Positions 1-8,829 of a stretch of DNA of 64,000 nucleotides are shown in pieces; position 1 is the stretch's first letter; each line of letters begins with the position of its first letter. This DNA is from Neobacillus drentensis (GTDB lineage: Bacteria > Bacillota > Bacilli > Bacillales > Cytobacillaceae), in contig NZ_CP091110.1 of the NCBI RefSeq assembly GCF_021560175.1, forward strand, positions 5,210,501 through 5,274,500, written 5' to 3'. The position numbers and the translations under genes were made by a program. The notes under the pieces are model-generated. The model saw only the letters and a list, made by a program, of their open reading frames with translations, did no database searches and had not been told where the DNA came from.

Positions 1-34
1 AACCAGCGGGCAAGTGAGATTAGGGGGGGCAGCT

Positions 35-3000
35 ATGCCGAAAACACCATTTTCTGAACAACTTAAAAAGCGCATCTTAGTCATGGACGGTGCAATGGGT
101 ACAATGCTGCAGCAAGCCGATCTTACAGCAGAAGATTTTGGCGGCGAGCAGTATGAAGGCTGTAACGAACACCTCGTTCTAACAGCTCCTTCCGTCATTT
201 CTCGTATTCATCGGGAGTACTTAGAAGCCGGTGCAGACATTATTGAAACGAATACGTTTGGGGCCACGAGCCTTGTTTTAGATGAATATGATCTTGGATT
301 TAAAGCTTATGAGATTAATAAAATTGCAGCGATGCTTGCTGTCAGAGAAGCGATGAGCGTATCGACCGATCAATGGCCGCGTTATGTAGCTGGTTCCATG
401 GGTCCGACAACCAAAACGTTAAGTGTTACGGGCGGAACCACTTTTGATGCTCTCTCTGCTACTTATGAAGAGCAGGCGATTGGGTTAATCGACGGCGGCG
501 TTGATTTACTTTTACTAGAAACAAGCCAGGACTTATTGAATGTGAAAGCAGGTTTTGTCGGAATTCAAAGTGCTTTTTCAAAAACGGGTAAAACCCTGCC
601 GCTGTTTATTTCTGGAACCATCGAACCGATGGGGACAACCTTGGCCGGGCAAACGATTGAGTCGTTCTTTATTTCTGTAGAACATATGAACCCGATCGCC
701 GTCGGTCTTAACTGTGCGACCGGTCCTGAATTCATGCAGGATCATATTCGTTCACTTGCAGGTTTGGCAACAACCGCTGTCAGCTGTTATCCAAATGCCG
801 GCTTGCCTGATGAAGACGGCCACTATCACGAAACACCAGAAATATTGGCGAAAAAATTGTCCGATTTTGCGGCGCATGGCTGGTTGAATATTGTCGGCGG
901 CTGCTGTGGCACAACGCCTGAACATATCAAGGTGATTGCTGAAGCGATGAAACAATACCAGCCACGTCCTTTCCAATCAACAAGCACTCACATGGTTTCT
1001 GGTATTGAACCATTTATTTACGATGATCCTACTTTACGACCAATCATGGTTGGAGAACGTACAAACGTTATCGGTTCTCGTAAGTTCAAGCGATTAATTA
1101 CAGAAGGCAAATTTGAAGAAGCGTCTGAAATTGCCCGCGCCCAAGTAAAAGGCGGCGCCCATGTTATTGATATCTGCCTTGCCGATCCCGATCGTGAAGA
1201 AATGGTCGATATGGAGAATTTTATTAAAGAAGTGGTTAAGAAGGTTAAGGTTCCGCTTGTGATCGATTCCACGGATGAAAAGGTCATCGAAAGAGCTCTT
1301 AAGTACTCTCAAGGTAAAGCGATTATCAATTCGATTAACCTTGAGGATGGCGAAGAGCGCTTTGAAGCGATTGTACCATTAATTCACCGATATGGTGCGG
1401 CTGTCGTTGTCGGAACCATTGATGAAGAAGGAATGGGAGTCTCAGCTGAACGGAAACTGGCGATTGCCAAACGTTCCCATGACCTGTTAGTTAATAAATA
1501 TGGCCTTAAGTCACAAGATCTCATTTTTGACCCGCTTGTGTTCCCAGTTGGTACAGGGGATGAACAATATATTGGCTCAGCTAAAGCAACGGTTGATGGA
1601 ATTAGGATGATAAAAGAAGCCTTGCCAAAAGTTCAGACCATTCTTGGAATTAGTAACGTTTCCTTCGGGCTTCCTCCTGTGGGACGCGAGGTGCTGAATT
1701 CGGTCTTCCTCTACCATTGTACACAGGCTGGCTTGGATTATGCGATCGTGAATACAGAAAAGCTGGAGCGGTTTGCTTCCATCTCAAAGGATGAAGTGCA
1801 ATTAGCAGAGGCTTTGTTATTTGATACAACGGATCAAACATTAGCTACCTTTACCGAGTTTTACCGTGGGAAAAAGAAGGAAGCAAAAACAACCATTCCA
1901 AATATGACTTTGGAAGAGCGCTTAGCCTACTATGTGATTGAAGGAACAAAAGAAGGTTTGCTTCCTGATTTAGAATTAGCCCTTGCCTCCTACCCTGCTC
2001 CATTAGATATTATTAACGGTCCATTAATGGACGGCATGAAAGAAGTCGGCCGCCTCTTTAATGATAACCAGTTAATTGTCGCGGAGGTTTTGCAAAGTGC
2101 GGAGGTCATGAAAGCCTCTGTTTCCTTCTTAGAGCCTCATATGGAAAAAGGCGATGTGTCTGCTTCTAAGGGAAAAGTTATTTTAGCAACGGTTAAAGGT
2201 GATGTTCACGATATCGGTAAAAACCTTGTAGATATTATCCTAAGTAATAACGGCTATAACGTTGTTGACTTAGGGATTAAGGTTACTCCAACGGATTTGG
2301 TGCAAGCGATTCGTGAAGAGAAGCCGGATATGGTCGGATTGTCAGGTTTATTGGTGAAATCAGCGCAGCAAATGGTGTTAACGGCCCAAGACATGAAGGA
2401 AGCAGGGATTTCTGTTCCGATTCTTGTTGGCGGTGCTGCCCTTTCTCGTAAGTTCACCGATACAAGGATTGCCAAAGAATATGATGGATTGGTTCTTTAT
2501 GCAAAGGATGCTATGAACGGTCTATCCCTTGCCAATCAATTACAGTCACCGGAAGAGTATCAAAAGCTGCTTGATGATAAAGAAGAAAAGCTGGCAGCAT
2601 TGGAGATTCCACGGGAATTACCAACACGTGCGGCTAGTGCTGTTGCAGTAAAAGTAAAGCCTGCGGTGTCAACAGAAGTACCTGTCTTTACACCAATGGA
2701 CACGAAGAGACATATTTTAAGATCTTATTCTCTTTCTCATATTGAGCCGTATATCAATATGCAAATGTTAATCGGGCATCATCTTGGTTTGAAAGGAAAA
2801 CTTTCGAAGCTGCTTGCAGAAAAGGATGAAAAAGCCTTAAAAATTAAGGGAACGGTAGATCAATTGTTAGCAGACGCCAGTGCAAATAACTGGATTACAC
2901 CTGCGGCAGCCTATCAATTTTTCCCAGCGCAATCGGATGGTAATAAGGTATATATCTATGATCCAGAAGATCAAAAGACCATTATTGAGACCTTTGATTT

Positions 3001-3484
3001 TCCTCGTCAGGAATCCGCCCCATTCCTTTGTTTAGCTGACTTTTTAAAGTCGGTTGACAGTGGTGTGATGGATTATGTTGGCTTCTTTACGGTGACAGCT
3101 GGAAGAGGGATTCGCCAAAAAGCAGATGAGTTTAAGGCAGAGGGACGTTTCCTTGAAAGCCATGCACTTCAATCATTGGCGCTTGAGTCTGCTGAAGGCT
3201 TTGCCGAGTTGATTCACCGCCAGATACGCGATCGCTGGGGATTCCCGGATCCGCTTGATTTCACAATGCAGGATCGTTTTACGGCCAAATATCAAGGGCA
3301 GCGCTTCTCGTTTGGTTACCCGGCATGTCCGGAGTTAGAGGATCAGAAGAAGCTGTTTAAGTTGATTCACCCTGAAGAGATCGGGATTGAGTTAACAGAG
3401 GGCTGTATGATGGAGCCGGAAGCATCGGTATCAGCGATTGTGTTTGCGCATCCTGAGGCTCGGTATTTTAATGTGAATAGATAA
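35..3484 (+). CDS. metH: Cobalamin-dependent methionine synthase
   Basis: Transfers the methyl group of 5-methyltetrahydrofolate to homocysteine through enzyme-bound cobalamin; cytosolic. All four modules are present in 1149 aa, the normal length. The zinc/homocysteine domain carries Cys in NCATGPE (about 227) and the GGCCGT pair (about 287). A pterin-binding domain spans about 340-610. The B12 domain has the base-off signature GDVHDIG (about 722). The C-terminal AdoMet reactivation domain has RGIRQ (about 1024) and GYPACPE (about 1093). The ATG at 35 is chosen because AGGGGGGG lies 5 bases upstream; an in-frame GTG at 14 has no comparable site. A terminator hairpin follows directly. The upstream partner gene is outside the window. 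Confidence 0.97.
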   Translation: MPKTPFSEQLKKRILVMDGAMGTMLQQADLTAEDFGGEQYEGCNEHLVLTAPSVISRIHREYLEAGADIIETNTFGATSLVLDEYDLGFKAYEINKIAAMLAVREAMSVSTDQWPRYVAGSMGPTTKTLSVTGGTTFDALSATYEEQAIGLIDGGVDLLLLETSQDLLNVKAGFVGIQSAFSKTGKTLPLFISGTIEPMGTTLAGQTIESFFISVEHMNPIAVGLNCATGPEFMQDHIRSLAGLATTAVSCYPNAGLPDEDGHYHETPEILAKKLSDFAAHGWLNIVGGCCGTTPEHIKVIAEAMKQYQPRPFQSTSTHMVSGIEPFIYDDPTLRPIMVGERTNVIGSRKFKRLITEGKFEEASEIARAQVKGGAHVIDICLADPDREEMVDMENFIKEVVKKVKVPLVIDSTDEKVIERALKYSQGKAIINSINLEDGEERFEAIVPLIHRYGAAVVVGTIDEEGMGVSAERKLAIAKRSHDLLVNKYGLKSQDLIFDPLVFPVGTGDEQYIGSAKATVDGIRMIKEALPKVQTILGISNVSFGLPPVGREVLNSVFLYHCTQAGLDYAIVNTEKLERFASISKDEVQLAEALLFDTTDQTLATFTEFYRGKKKEAKTTIPNMTLEERLAYYVIEGTKEGLLPDLELALASYPAPLDIINGPLMDGMKEVGRLFNDNQLIVAEVLQSAEVMKASVSFLEPHMEKGDVSASKGKVILATVKGDVHDIGKNLVDIILSNNGYNVVDLGIKVTPTDLVQAIREEKPDMVGLSGLLVKSAQQMVLTAQDMKEAGISVPILVGGAALSRKFTDTRIAKEYDGLVLYAKDAMNGLSLANQLQSPEEYQKLLDDKEEKLAALEIPRELPTRAASAVAVKVKPAVSTEVPVFTPMDTKRHILRSYSLSHIEPYINMQMLIGHHLGLKGKLSKLLAEKDEKALKIKGTVDQLLADASANNWITPAAAYQFFPAQSDGNKVYIYDPEDQKTIIETFDFPRQESAPFLCLADFLKSVDSGVMDYVGFFTVTAGRGIRQKADEFKAEGRFLESHALQSLALESAEGFAELIHRQIRDRWGFPDPLDFTMQDRFTAKYQGQRFSFGYPACPELEDQKKLFKLIHPEEIGIELTEGCMMEPEASVSAIVFAHPEARYFNVNR

Positions 3485-3488
3485 TGAA

Positions 3489-3520
3489 GAGTCCGCGGTG
3501 CTTCCGCGGATTCTTTGTTT
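3489..3520 (+). terminator. Terminator after metH
   Basis: A 10-bp stem (3489-3498 with 3504-3513, one G-T pair) is followed by a T-rich tract, five bases after the metH stop codon. Confidence 0.8.
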
Positions 3521-3592
3521 TGGATGGGATTTGAGGATTTTGCGTGTGCGATTCTACGAAGTTTTGGTTTTTTCGTGGAATTTTGATTGGAT

Positions 3593-3801
3593 TCCGCGCT
3601 TTTTTGCGTTATTTCCGTGGGAAACCGGAATATTTCCGTGCATTTTCTAATTAATTACGTGCACTTTCTAATTATTTCCGTGCACTTTTTATTTAATTCC
3701 GTGCACTTTCTAATTAATTCCGTGCACTTTCTATTTAATTCCGTGCATTTTCTAATTAATTCCGTACAAATTTCAATTATTTCCGTGAACCCCATTCTCC
3801 C
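3593..3801. repeat. 21-bp tandem repeat array
   Basis: Units of 21 bp begin at 3613, 3634, 3655, 3676, 3697, 3718, 3739, 3760 and 3781, with a degraded unit near 3593. The core is TTCCGTGCACTTTCTAATTA. The middle six are the best preserved, and each combines a GTGCAC palindrome with an AT-rich palindrome. Because 21 bp is seven codons, both strands stay open in some frames and give false repetitive ORFs. The array lies between the metH terminator and the MarR promoter. Confidence 0.9.
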
Positions 3802-3831
3802 ACAAATCCTGCCCAATTTTTCAATCCCGCC

Positions 3832-3873
3832 TTGACAATTTCTACAATCCCCATTATAGTTACCTAGGTAACT
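3832..3873 (+). promoter_or_regulatory. Sigma-A promoter with overlapping palindromic operator
   Basis: TTGACA (3832-3837) and TATAGT (3855-3860) are separated by 17 bp. A perfect 16-bp palindrome, AGTTACCTAGGTAACT (3858-3873), overlaps the -10 box. The MarR-family gene begins 26 bases later. Autorepression of the regulator and its exporter by MarR binding here is inferred. Confidence 0.8.
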
Positions 3874-3898
3874 AATTTTAAAAACATTGGAGCGAACC

Positions 3899-4312
3899 AT
3901 GTCAACCCACGAACTATTCCATACACTTCATCAACTATCGAGACATCTCACCAATAGACTCAATGAAGCACTAAAACCATCAGGATTATACAGTGCCCAG
4001 TGGTCTGTGATCTATGTCCTAAAAAATAAAGGATCGCTGACACAAAAAGAAATTTGCGATTACCTATTTGTTGAAGCGCCGCCCATGACAAGAACCATTC
4101 AACGTTTAGTGAAACAAGGATATGTGACTCAAGTCCCTGGCAAAGACAAACGCGAAAAACATGTTCAGCTAACAGAATTGGCTGATCAGGAATATTCAAA
4201 ATGGGAGCATATTGTTAACTCGGTCAACCATGAACTCATGAGAGACTTTCCCATTGAATCTCGAGAACAACTCGTAAAACTCCAAAAAAGCTGGTTACAG
4301 CAAATTTTATAA
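3899..4312 (+). CDS. MarR-family transcriptional regulator
   Basis: A 137-aa winged-helix repressor. The central helix-turn-helix runs through LTQKEICDYLFVEAPPMTRTIQRL (within about 48-75), followed by a wing with GKDKREKHV. The ATG at 3899 has GGAG 6 bases upstream; the in-frame TTG at 3887 lies before that site. The stop is 15 bases before an MFS exporter, so the two form an operon. MarR proteins of this layout usually sense a small compound and control the neighbouring efflux pump. The ligand cannot be read from the sequence. Confidence 0.9.
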   Translation: MSTHELFHTLHQLSRHLTNRLNEALKPSGLYSAQWSVIYVLKNKGSLTQKEICDYLFVEAPPMTRTIQRLVKQGYVTQVPGKDKREKHVQLTELADQEYSKWEHIVNSVNHELMRDFPIESREQLVKLQKSWLQQIL

Positions 4313-4327
4313 ATTGAGGTGCATCAA

Positions 4328-5536
4328 ATGAACAAACCTAAACTATGGACAAAAAACTTTATTAGTATTTCCTTTAGTAATCTTTTTCTATTTTTAACGT
4401 TTTACATCTTGCTTGTTACACTTCCCTCTTACGCCCTTGATGAATTACATAGTAGCTCTTCGATGGCAGGCTTGATGACAACGGTCTTTTTACTATCAGC
4501 GATTATTTCCCGCCCTCTTGCCGGACAATGGCTTGAACGGGCAGGAAATAAGAAGGTGTTGTTAACAGCACTCATTCTTTTCGCTGCAGCCTCACTTCTT
4601 TATTTCTTACCTAAAACCGTTGGTGGTTTCTTAGTGATCCGTCTCTTACATGGGATTGGGTTTGGTATGGCGACAACAGCGGTTGGGACAATTGTGGCAG
4701 ATATCATTCCTGCTTCCCGTCGTGGTGAAGGAATGGGCTATTTTGCGATGTCAACGAATTTAGCGATGGTTTTTGGCCCGTTTGTCGGGTTACTGGCGAT
4801 GCAGCAATGGGGTGCTCGTCCATTATTTATTCTAAGTGTGATTGTAGCTTTTTGTTCTTTAATAACAGGGTTAATTGTGAAACATAATACATTTGAAACT
4901 CCTGAACAAACGAAAGCTCACTCTTCTTTTTCCGTCAGCAGCCTGTTTGAGGCTTCTGCCGTGCCAATTTCAATCGTTGGCAGCTTTTTGGCAATTGTCT
5001 ACTCTGCTCTTTTATCATTTGTATCCATTTATGCAAGTGAAATTCACTTAGAGCACATTGCCAGCATGTTCTTTGTTGTCTATGCCATCGTCTTATTAGC
5101 GTCAAGACCCTTCACAGGTAAATGGCTGGATCAGCATGGTCCTAATGTGATTAGTTTCCCATGTATCGTTCTTTTCGCGATTGGAATGTTTATTTTGAGT
5201 CAAAGTAATGGAGCGGTTACCTTCCTTTTATCAGCAGGATTGATTGGGATCGGCTGGGGTACCCTTTTTCCAACCTTCCAAACGATCGCAATCCAAGATG
5301 CAGAACCTCGAAAAAGAGGTTTGGCAACGGCAACGTTTTTATCCATCTATGATACCGGAATTGCGTTAGGTTCATTTATTATTGGGGTCATTGCCTCAAA
5401 GATGGATTACAGTACTCTTTATTGCTTCTCTTCGTTTTATATCTTAATTGGATTAGTTCTGTTTTACTTCCTTCATACGAAAAAAAGTGCTTCGGCAAAG
5501 GAATCCGTCCAACAAACAAAAGCACAGGAAATTTAA
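4328..5536 (+). CDS. MFS transporter, 12-helix drug-exporter type
   Basis: A 402-aa inner-membrane protein with about 12 hydrophobic segments. SRPLAGQWLERAGNKK and the matching second-half loop SRPFTGKWLDQHGPN are the loops after helices 2 and 8 of the major facilitator fold. GAGGTG lies 6 bases before the ATG at 4328. It shares an operon with the MarR regulator, which suggests proton-driven export of the regulator's ligand. The substrate is unknown. No separate terminator is seen before the next promoter. Confidence 0.88.
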   Translation: MNKPKLWTKNFISISFSNLFLFLTFYILLVTLPSYALDELHSSSSMAGLMTTVFLLSAIISRPLAGQWLERAGNKKVLLTALILFAAASLLYFLPKTVGGFLVIRLLHGIGFGMATTAVGTIVADIIPASRRGEGMGYFAMSTNLAMVFGPFVGLLAMQQWGARPLFILSVIVAFCSLITGLIVKHNTFETPEQTKAHSSFSVSSLFEASAVPISIVGSFLAIVYSALLSFVSIYASEIHLEHIASMFFVVYAIVLLASRPFTGKWLDQHGPNVISFPCIVLFAIGMFILSQSNGAVTFLLSAGLIGIGWGTLFPTFQTIAIQDAEPRKRGLATATFLSIYDTGIALGSFIIGVIASKMDYSTLYCFSSFYILIGLVLFYFLHTKKSASAKESVQQTKAQEI

Positions 5537-5541
5537 GTTTT

Positions 5542-5571
5542 TTAACATTGCTCCTCGATTTGTTATATAAT
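5542..5571 (+). promoter_or_regulatory. Promoter of the small basic protein gene
   Basis: TTAACA (5542-5547) and TATAAT (5566-5571) are spaced by 18 bp, just after the exporter stop codon. Confidence 0.6.
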
Positions 5572-5601
5572 GAAATGAACCAAATCAGAGGAGTGGTGAT
5601 T

Positions 5602-5844
5602 ATGGCAAAGTCAAAAGCCAAAAAGCTTAGAGAAAAACTAGCTCGCGAAGGACAAATGAATCCCGAAGCGAAGAGAAGTCCATTTGTTTTCACGGATATG
5701 AGAACAAGAACAACCAAAACCAAAAAAGACCATTTATATCTGTTCAAACACAAGAACCATCAATCCCTCGAAGGAAATGATGGTTCTTTTTATTTTGCCG
5801 CCCCCAGCTGCAAATACTTTAATAACCGCAGCCTTTCCAGATAA
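5602..5844 (+). CDS. Small basic protein, YqkK-like
   Basis: The ORF has 80 codons. The first ~60 residues (MAKSKAKKLREKLAREGQMNPE, then a basic TRTTKTKK stretch and NDGSFYF) form a coherent small basic protein of a type found in Bacillus; the YqkK resemblance is from memory. GAGGAG lies 8-10 bases upstream of the ATG. The frame continues through a terminator hairpin (5754-5796) and overlaps the last 55 bases of the convergent pxpC. The final ~15 residues may therefore be an extension created by loss of an earlier stop codon. Confidence 0.6.
   Translation: MAKSKAKKLREKLAREGQMNPEAKRSPFVFTDMRTRTTKTKKDHLYLFKHKNHQSLEGNDGSFYFAAPSCKYFNNRSLSR
5754..5796 (+). terminator. Terminator inside the 3' end of the small basic gene
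   Basis: GAACCATCA (5754-5762) pairs with TGATGGTTC (5778-5786), followed by TTTTTATTTT. The hairpin lies in frame within the ORF that ends at 5844. Confidence 0.75.
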
Positions 5845-6734
5845 TGCTGTTGTGCTTCCTCTACTGACACCATGGAAAAGTGAAGAATGGTGTCAGGCAC
5901 CGCTTGAGCAACTTTCGGAATGTCGGCTGAGATTACTGTTCCGATTCTTGTGTAGCCGCCGGTGGTTTGCCGATCGGCGAGGAGGATGATGGGCTGGCCG
6001 CTTGCGGGGACTTGGATTCCGCCTAGCGGGATGGGGTCGGAGATGATATCAGGACCGCCGATGTGTTCGAGCTTCGGACCTTTTAGCTGATAGCCCATCC
6101 GATTGGCTTGATGGGTCACTACATATTCCTCCGAGCAAAACCGGCGAATACTCTCCTCCGTAAATCGATTCTCATGAGGTCCAATAACGACCCGAATGGT
6201 CATTTCTTTTGCATATTGGGGAACCAATTCCGGATGAAGCATTTTGTATGGCTTTCTTATTAAAGGGTTGCCAACTAGTACATCCCCCTTCTGCAATGCC
6301 CGTCCCTCAAAGCCGCCAAACTTTCCATTTAATAAGGTGGATTTACTTCCTAACACAAAAGGAACATCAATGCTTCCTCCAATGGCTATATATGCTCGAG
6401 CACCTCGGTGACAATGGCCAACTGTAAGGACCTGCCCCTTCCGTAACAGGAAGCTTTTCCACATCGAAACTTCCTCCCCATCCACTTTGGGCGTAAAATT
6501 ACCGCCGCAAATGGCGATTGCTACATCATTTAATGCCTCGATCTCGGGCCCTATGATAGCTGCCTCGAGTACGGCTTCGCCATTGGGATTTCCAACAAGA
6601 ATATTTGCCACTTGCATGGAATAGGTGTCCATTGCACCAGATGGACTGATACCATATTGTTGATACCCATATCTGCCTAAATCCTGAACCGTTGTTTGCA
6701 GACCGGGTTTCAATACTTTAAAGATAGCCTCCAT
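5790..6734 (-). CDS. pxpC: 5-oxoprolinase subunit C (biotin-dependent carboxyltransferase-like)
   Basis: A 314-aa subunit of the ATP-dependent 5-oxoprolinase that opens pyroglutamate to glutamate. The N-terminus (VLKPGLQTTVQDLGRYGYQQYGISPSGAMD) is the signature of the KipA/YbgK family, and GPHENRF and GGIQVPASGQPI are conserved later. Its ATG overlaps the pxpA stop codon by one base (TAATG), so translation is coupled. It is the last gene of the pxpB-pxpA-pxpC operon. Its 3' end overlaps the small ORF on the other strand. Confidence 0.93.
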   Translation of the reverse strand: MEAIFKVLKPGLQTTVQDLGRYGYQQYGISPSGAMDTYSMQVANILVGNPNGEAVLEAAIIGPEIEALNDVAIAICGGNFTPKVDGEEVSMWKSFLLRKGQVLTVGHCHRGARAYIAIGGSIDVPFVLGSKSTLLNGKFGGFEGRALQKGDVLVGNPLIRKPYKMLHPELVPQYAKEMTIRVVIGPHENRFTEESIRRFCSEEYVVTHQANRMGYQLKGPKLEHIGGPDIISDPIPLGGIQVPASGQPIILLADRQTTGGYTRIGTVISADIPKVAQAVPDTILHFSMVSVEEAQQHYLERLRLLKYLQLGAAK

Positions 6735-7498
6735 TAGGTTCGCCAGCTTTTTCTAATCTGAATGTTTTCTTGTTGAAAAGCCTGCTTTAAATTTGAGACA
6801 AATTCTAACGCCTGTGGATCATCTCCGTGTACACAAATCGTATCCGCTTGAATCGCTATATCTGAGCCATCAACAGCCTCTACTTTTCCTTCCTTAATCA
6901 TGCGAATAACTCGAGTGATCGCAAACCCAGAATCATGGATCATCGCATTCGGCTCCCCGCGGGATGTTAATGTCCCATCAGGCTGGTAAGTACGATCGGC
7001 AAACACTTCCAGTGCAACCAGCAATCCCCTCTCCATGCCCGCCTTCGCTAATTCACTGCCTGCAAGTGCAAATAAAACAAGTTCAGGGTTAACATCAAAT
7101 ACAGCTTGCGCAATCGACTCAGCCATTTCCCTGCTCCTGGCCGCCATATTATATAAAGCGCCATGCGGCTTTACATGAACAAGGTTCGTTCCGTTAATGT
7201 TACAAACAGCATTTAATGCACCGAGTTGATAAATTATGAGATTATAAATCTCTCGAGGTGCCAGCTTCATTTCTCTCCGTCCAAAACCAGCTAGATCAGG
7301 AAAGCCGGGATGTGCACCTATTTGGACTCCATATTTTTTGGCACGGCTAACCGTCTCAAACATGACATTGTGGTCACCGCCATGATATCCGCAGGCAATA
7401 TTCGCAGAGGAGATATGTTTTAAAACTTCCTCATCGTTCCCAATCTTAAAGGCGCCAAAACTTTCCCCCAAATCACAATTCAAATCAATCACAATCAT
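6734..7498 (-). CDS. pxpA: 5-oxoprolinase subunit A (LamB/YcsF family)
   Basis: A 254-aa subunit. The start DLNCDLGESFG, the block IACGYHGGDH and VKPHGALYN are hallmarks of the LamB/YcsF fold. With PxpB and PxpC it forms the prokaryotic 5-oxoprolinase, which removes the 5-oxoproline formed from glutamine and glutathione. It overlaps the end of pxpB by 14 bases and the start of pxpC by one base. Confidence 0.95.
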   Translation of the reverse strand: MIVIDLNCDLGESFGAFKIGNDEEVLKHISSANIACGYHGGDHNVMFETVSRAKKYGVQIGAHPGFPDLAGFGRREMKLAPREIYNLIIYQLGALNAVCNINGTNLVHVKPHGALYNMAARSREMAESIAQAVFDVNPELVLFALAGSELAKAGMERGLLVALEVFADRTYQPDGTLTSRGEPNAMIHDSGFAITRVIRMIKEGKVEAVDGSDIAIQADTICVHGDDPQALEFVSNLKQAFQQENIQIRKSWRT

Positions 7499-8222
7499 AC
7501 TTCTTCTCCCTTTTATAAGTTATTAGCTCATAAGTTTTATTAGCAATTAATCGCTGGATTTTTTTATACTCTTTAAAATCTATCGGACGAAATTTGATAT
7601 AGTTTCCTGCCGAAAAAAGAAACGGTGACGGGCGATTTATGTCAAAGAGAGTAACGGGTGTAATTCCTATGATGCGCCAGCCGGAAGGGACCTTAGTGGG
7701 ATAAATGCCCGTTTGATCCCCGCCAATTCCAACTGCCCCTGCCTGCACACTTGGCCGTGGATGTTCGAGTCTTGGAACCGCTAGGCTTGGCGGTAGTCCT
7801 CCTAAATAAGGAAAGCCTGGAACAAACCCCATCATATAAATCAGATATTCCTGACTTGAATGTAGGCTTACTACCTCTTCTTCGCTTAACTGATGATAGC
7901 TGGCCACAAATGGTAAGTCAGGACCTGTTTCCCCACCATAATATACAGGTATTTCATAAACGATAGTCTTTTCTCGCTCAACTTTGTCAGCGTTAGAATA
8001 ATTACTTTTGAGGATTTTTTCTAAAACGTGATAGCTAATAACCTCTGGTTGATAGTAAATAACAACCGTACAATAGGCAGGCACCCATTCGATAATTCCC
8101 TTTATTTTTGATTCTTTAAGACCTGCAATAAATCGCTGGATTTCCCTATGTATCTCCTCATTAATTTGATTCCCAAAAGATACTTGGATAGATAAATCTC
8201 CAATTGATTTTATCTCAATCAT
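7485..8222 (-). CDS. pxpB: 5-oxoprolinase subunit B (KipI family)
   Basis: A 245-aa first gene of the operon. It has the KipI/YbgJ signature YLIYMMGFVPGFPYLGGLP and GAVGIGGDQTGIYPTKVPSGWRIIG. In B. subtilis the homologue KipI inhibits the sporulation kinase KinA; in most bacteria the role is in 5-oxoproline cleavage, and the intact trio here favours the enzyme role. AGGGG lies 7 bases before the ATG. Confidence 0.93.
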   Translation of the reverse strand: MIEIKSIGDLSIQVSFGNQINEEIHREIQRFIAGLKESKIKGIIEWVPAYCTVVIYYQPEVISYHVLEKILKSNYSNADKVEREKTIVYEIPVYYGGETGPDLPFVASYHQLSEEEVVSLHSSQEYLIYMMGFVPGFPYLGGLPPSLAVPRLEHPRPSVQAGAVGIGGDQTGIYPTKVPSGWRIIGITPVTLFDINRPSPFLFSAGNYIKFRPIDFKEYKKIQRLIANKTYELITYKREKKYDCD

Positions 8223-8829
8223 GGTAATCCCCTATTTTTCGTTTGTTTTTAAGTAATGGTTATGTACATTATAATTATTAAATTAATTTTCTTATAATTG
8301 CAATTTTAATTTAAAGTTCACTTTAATAGTGCCCAAATTGTAGAGTATTTCTTTTGATGGAGAAGTATCAAAAAAAAAAGCATCTACTTTTATGCAGATA
8401 CTTCTCATCGGTAATGCCACTTTTTACTTGAAGGCAATCCAGCTATCCAATGACAAACCAATTCCATTGATTTACTATCAGTATTGTTTTATTTTTTTTT
8501 CATGATAAATAATCTTTTTTGTTATATTATTTTTCAAACGATCATCTAGGCAACCATCCAATAACAGTTGATGATAGTTTTTCCTTATTAAATGCCATTT
8601 GTAAAGGATCTTAGATATTAACGAAATGATGTCCGCCCCCTATCCTTGATTTCTATATTTTACGATTTGAAAAGCGATTAAACGGGGGTATTAAATGATT
8701 TAAATTTTCACCTTAAAGAAACCCTAACTTGTTATGTACGTAAGCCCCTCAAAAATGTAAGCACTTCATTTTACAATCATTTTTAATTACGCTAAGCTAG
8801 AATCATTACTAAATATTGGAGGGATTTTG
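8223..8829. other. 607-bp AT-rich intergenic region without a supported gene
   Basis: It separates divergent pxpB and the FAD protein gene. I see no ORF with a ribosome binding site on either strand. The only structured element is an inverted repeat at 8360-8406 that works as a terminator on the minus strand. Confidence 0.7.
8360..8406 (-). terminator. Minus-strand terminator with no upstream gene
   Basis: GAGAAGTATC (8360-8369) and GATACTTCTC (8397-8406) form a perfect 10-bp inverted repeat. Nested inside, the minus strand reads an 8-bp stem with G-T pairs followed by ten T residues. No minus-strand ORF ends upstream of it. Confidence 0.55.

Noticed and set aside
14..34. Upstream GTG start for metH
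   Set aside because: The purine-rich ribosome site lies between this GTG and the ATG at 35, so the ATG is the better start.
3587..3900. Overlapping repetitive ORFs on both strands (SVHFLIN and RKCTELI repeats)
   Set aside because: They come from a 21-bp non-coding array whose period is a multiple of three; they lack ribosome sites and cross the MarR promoter.
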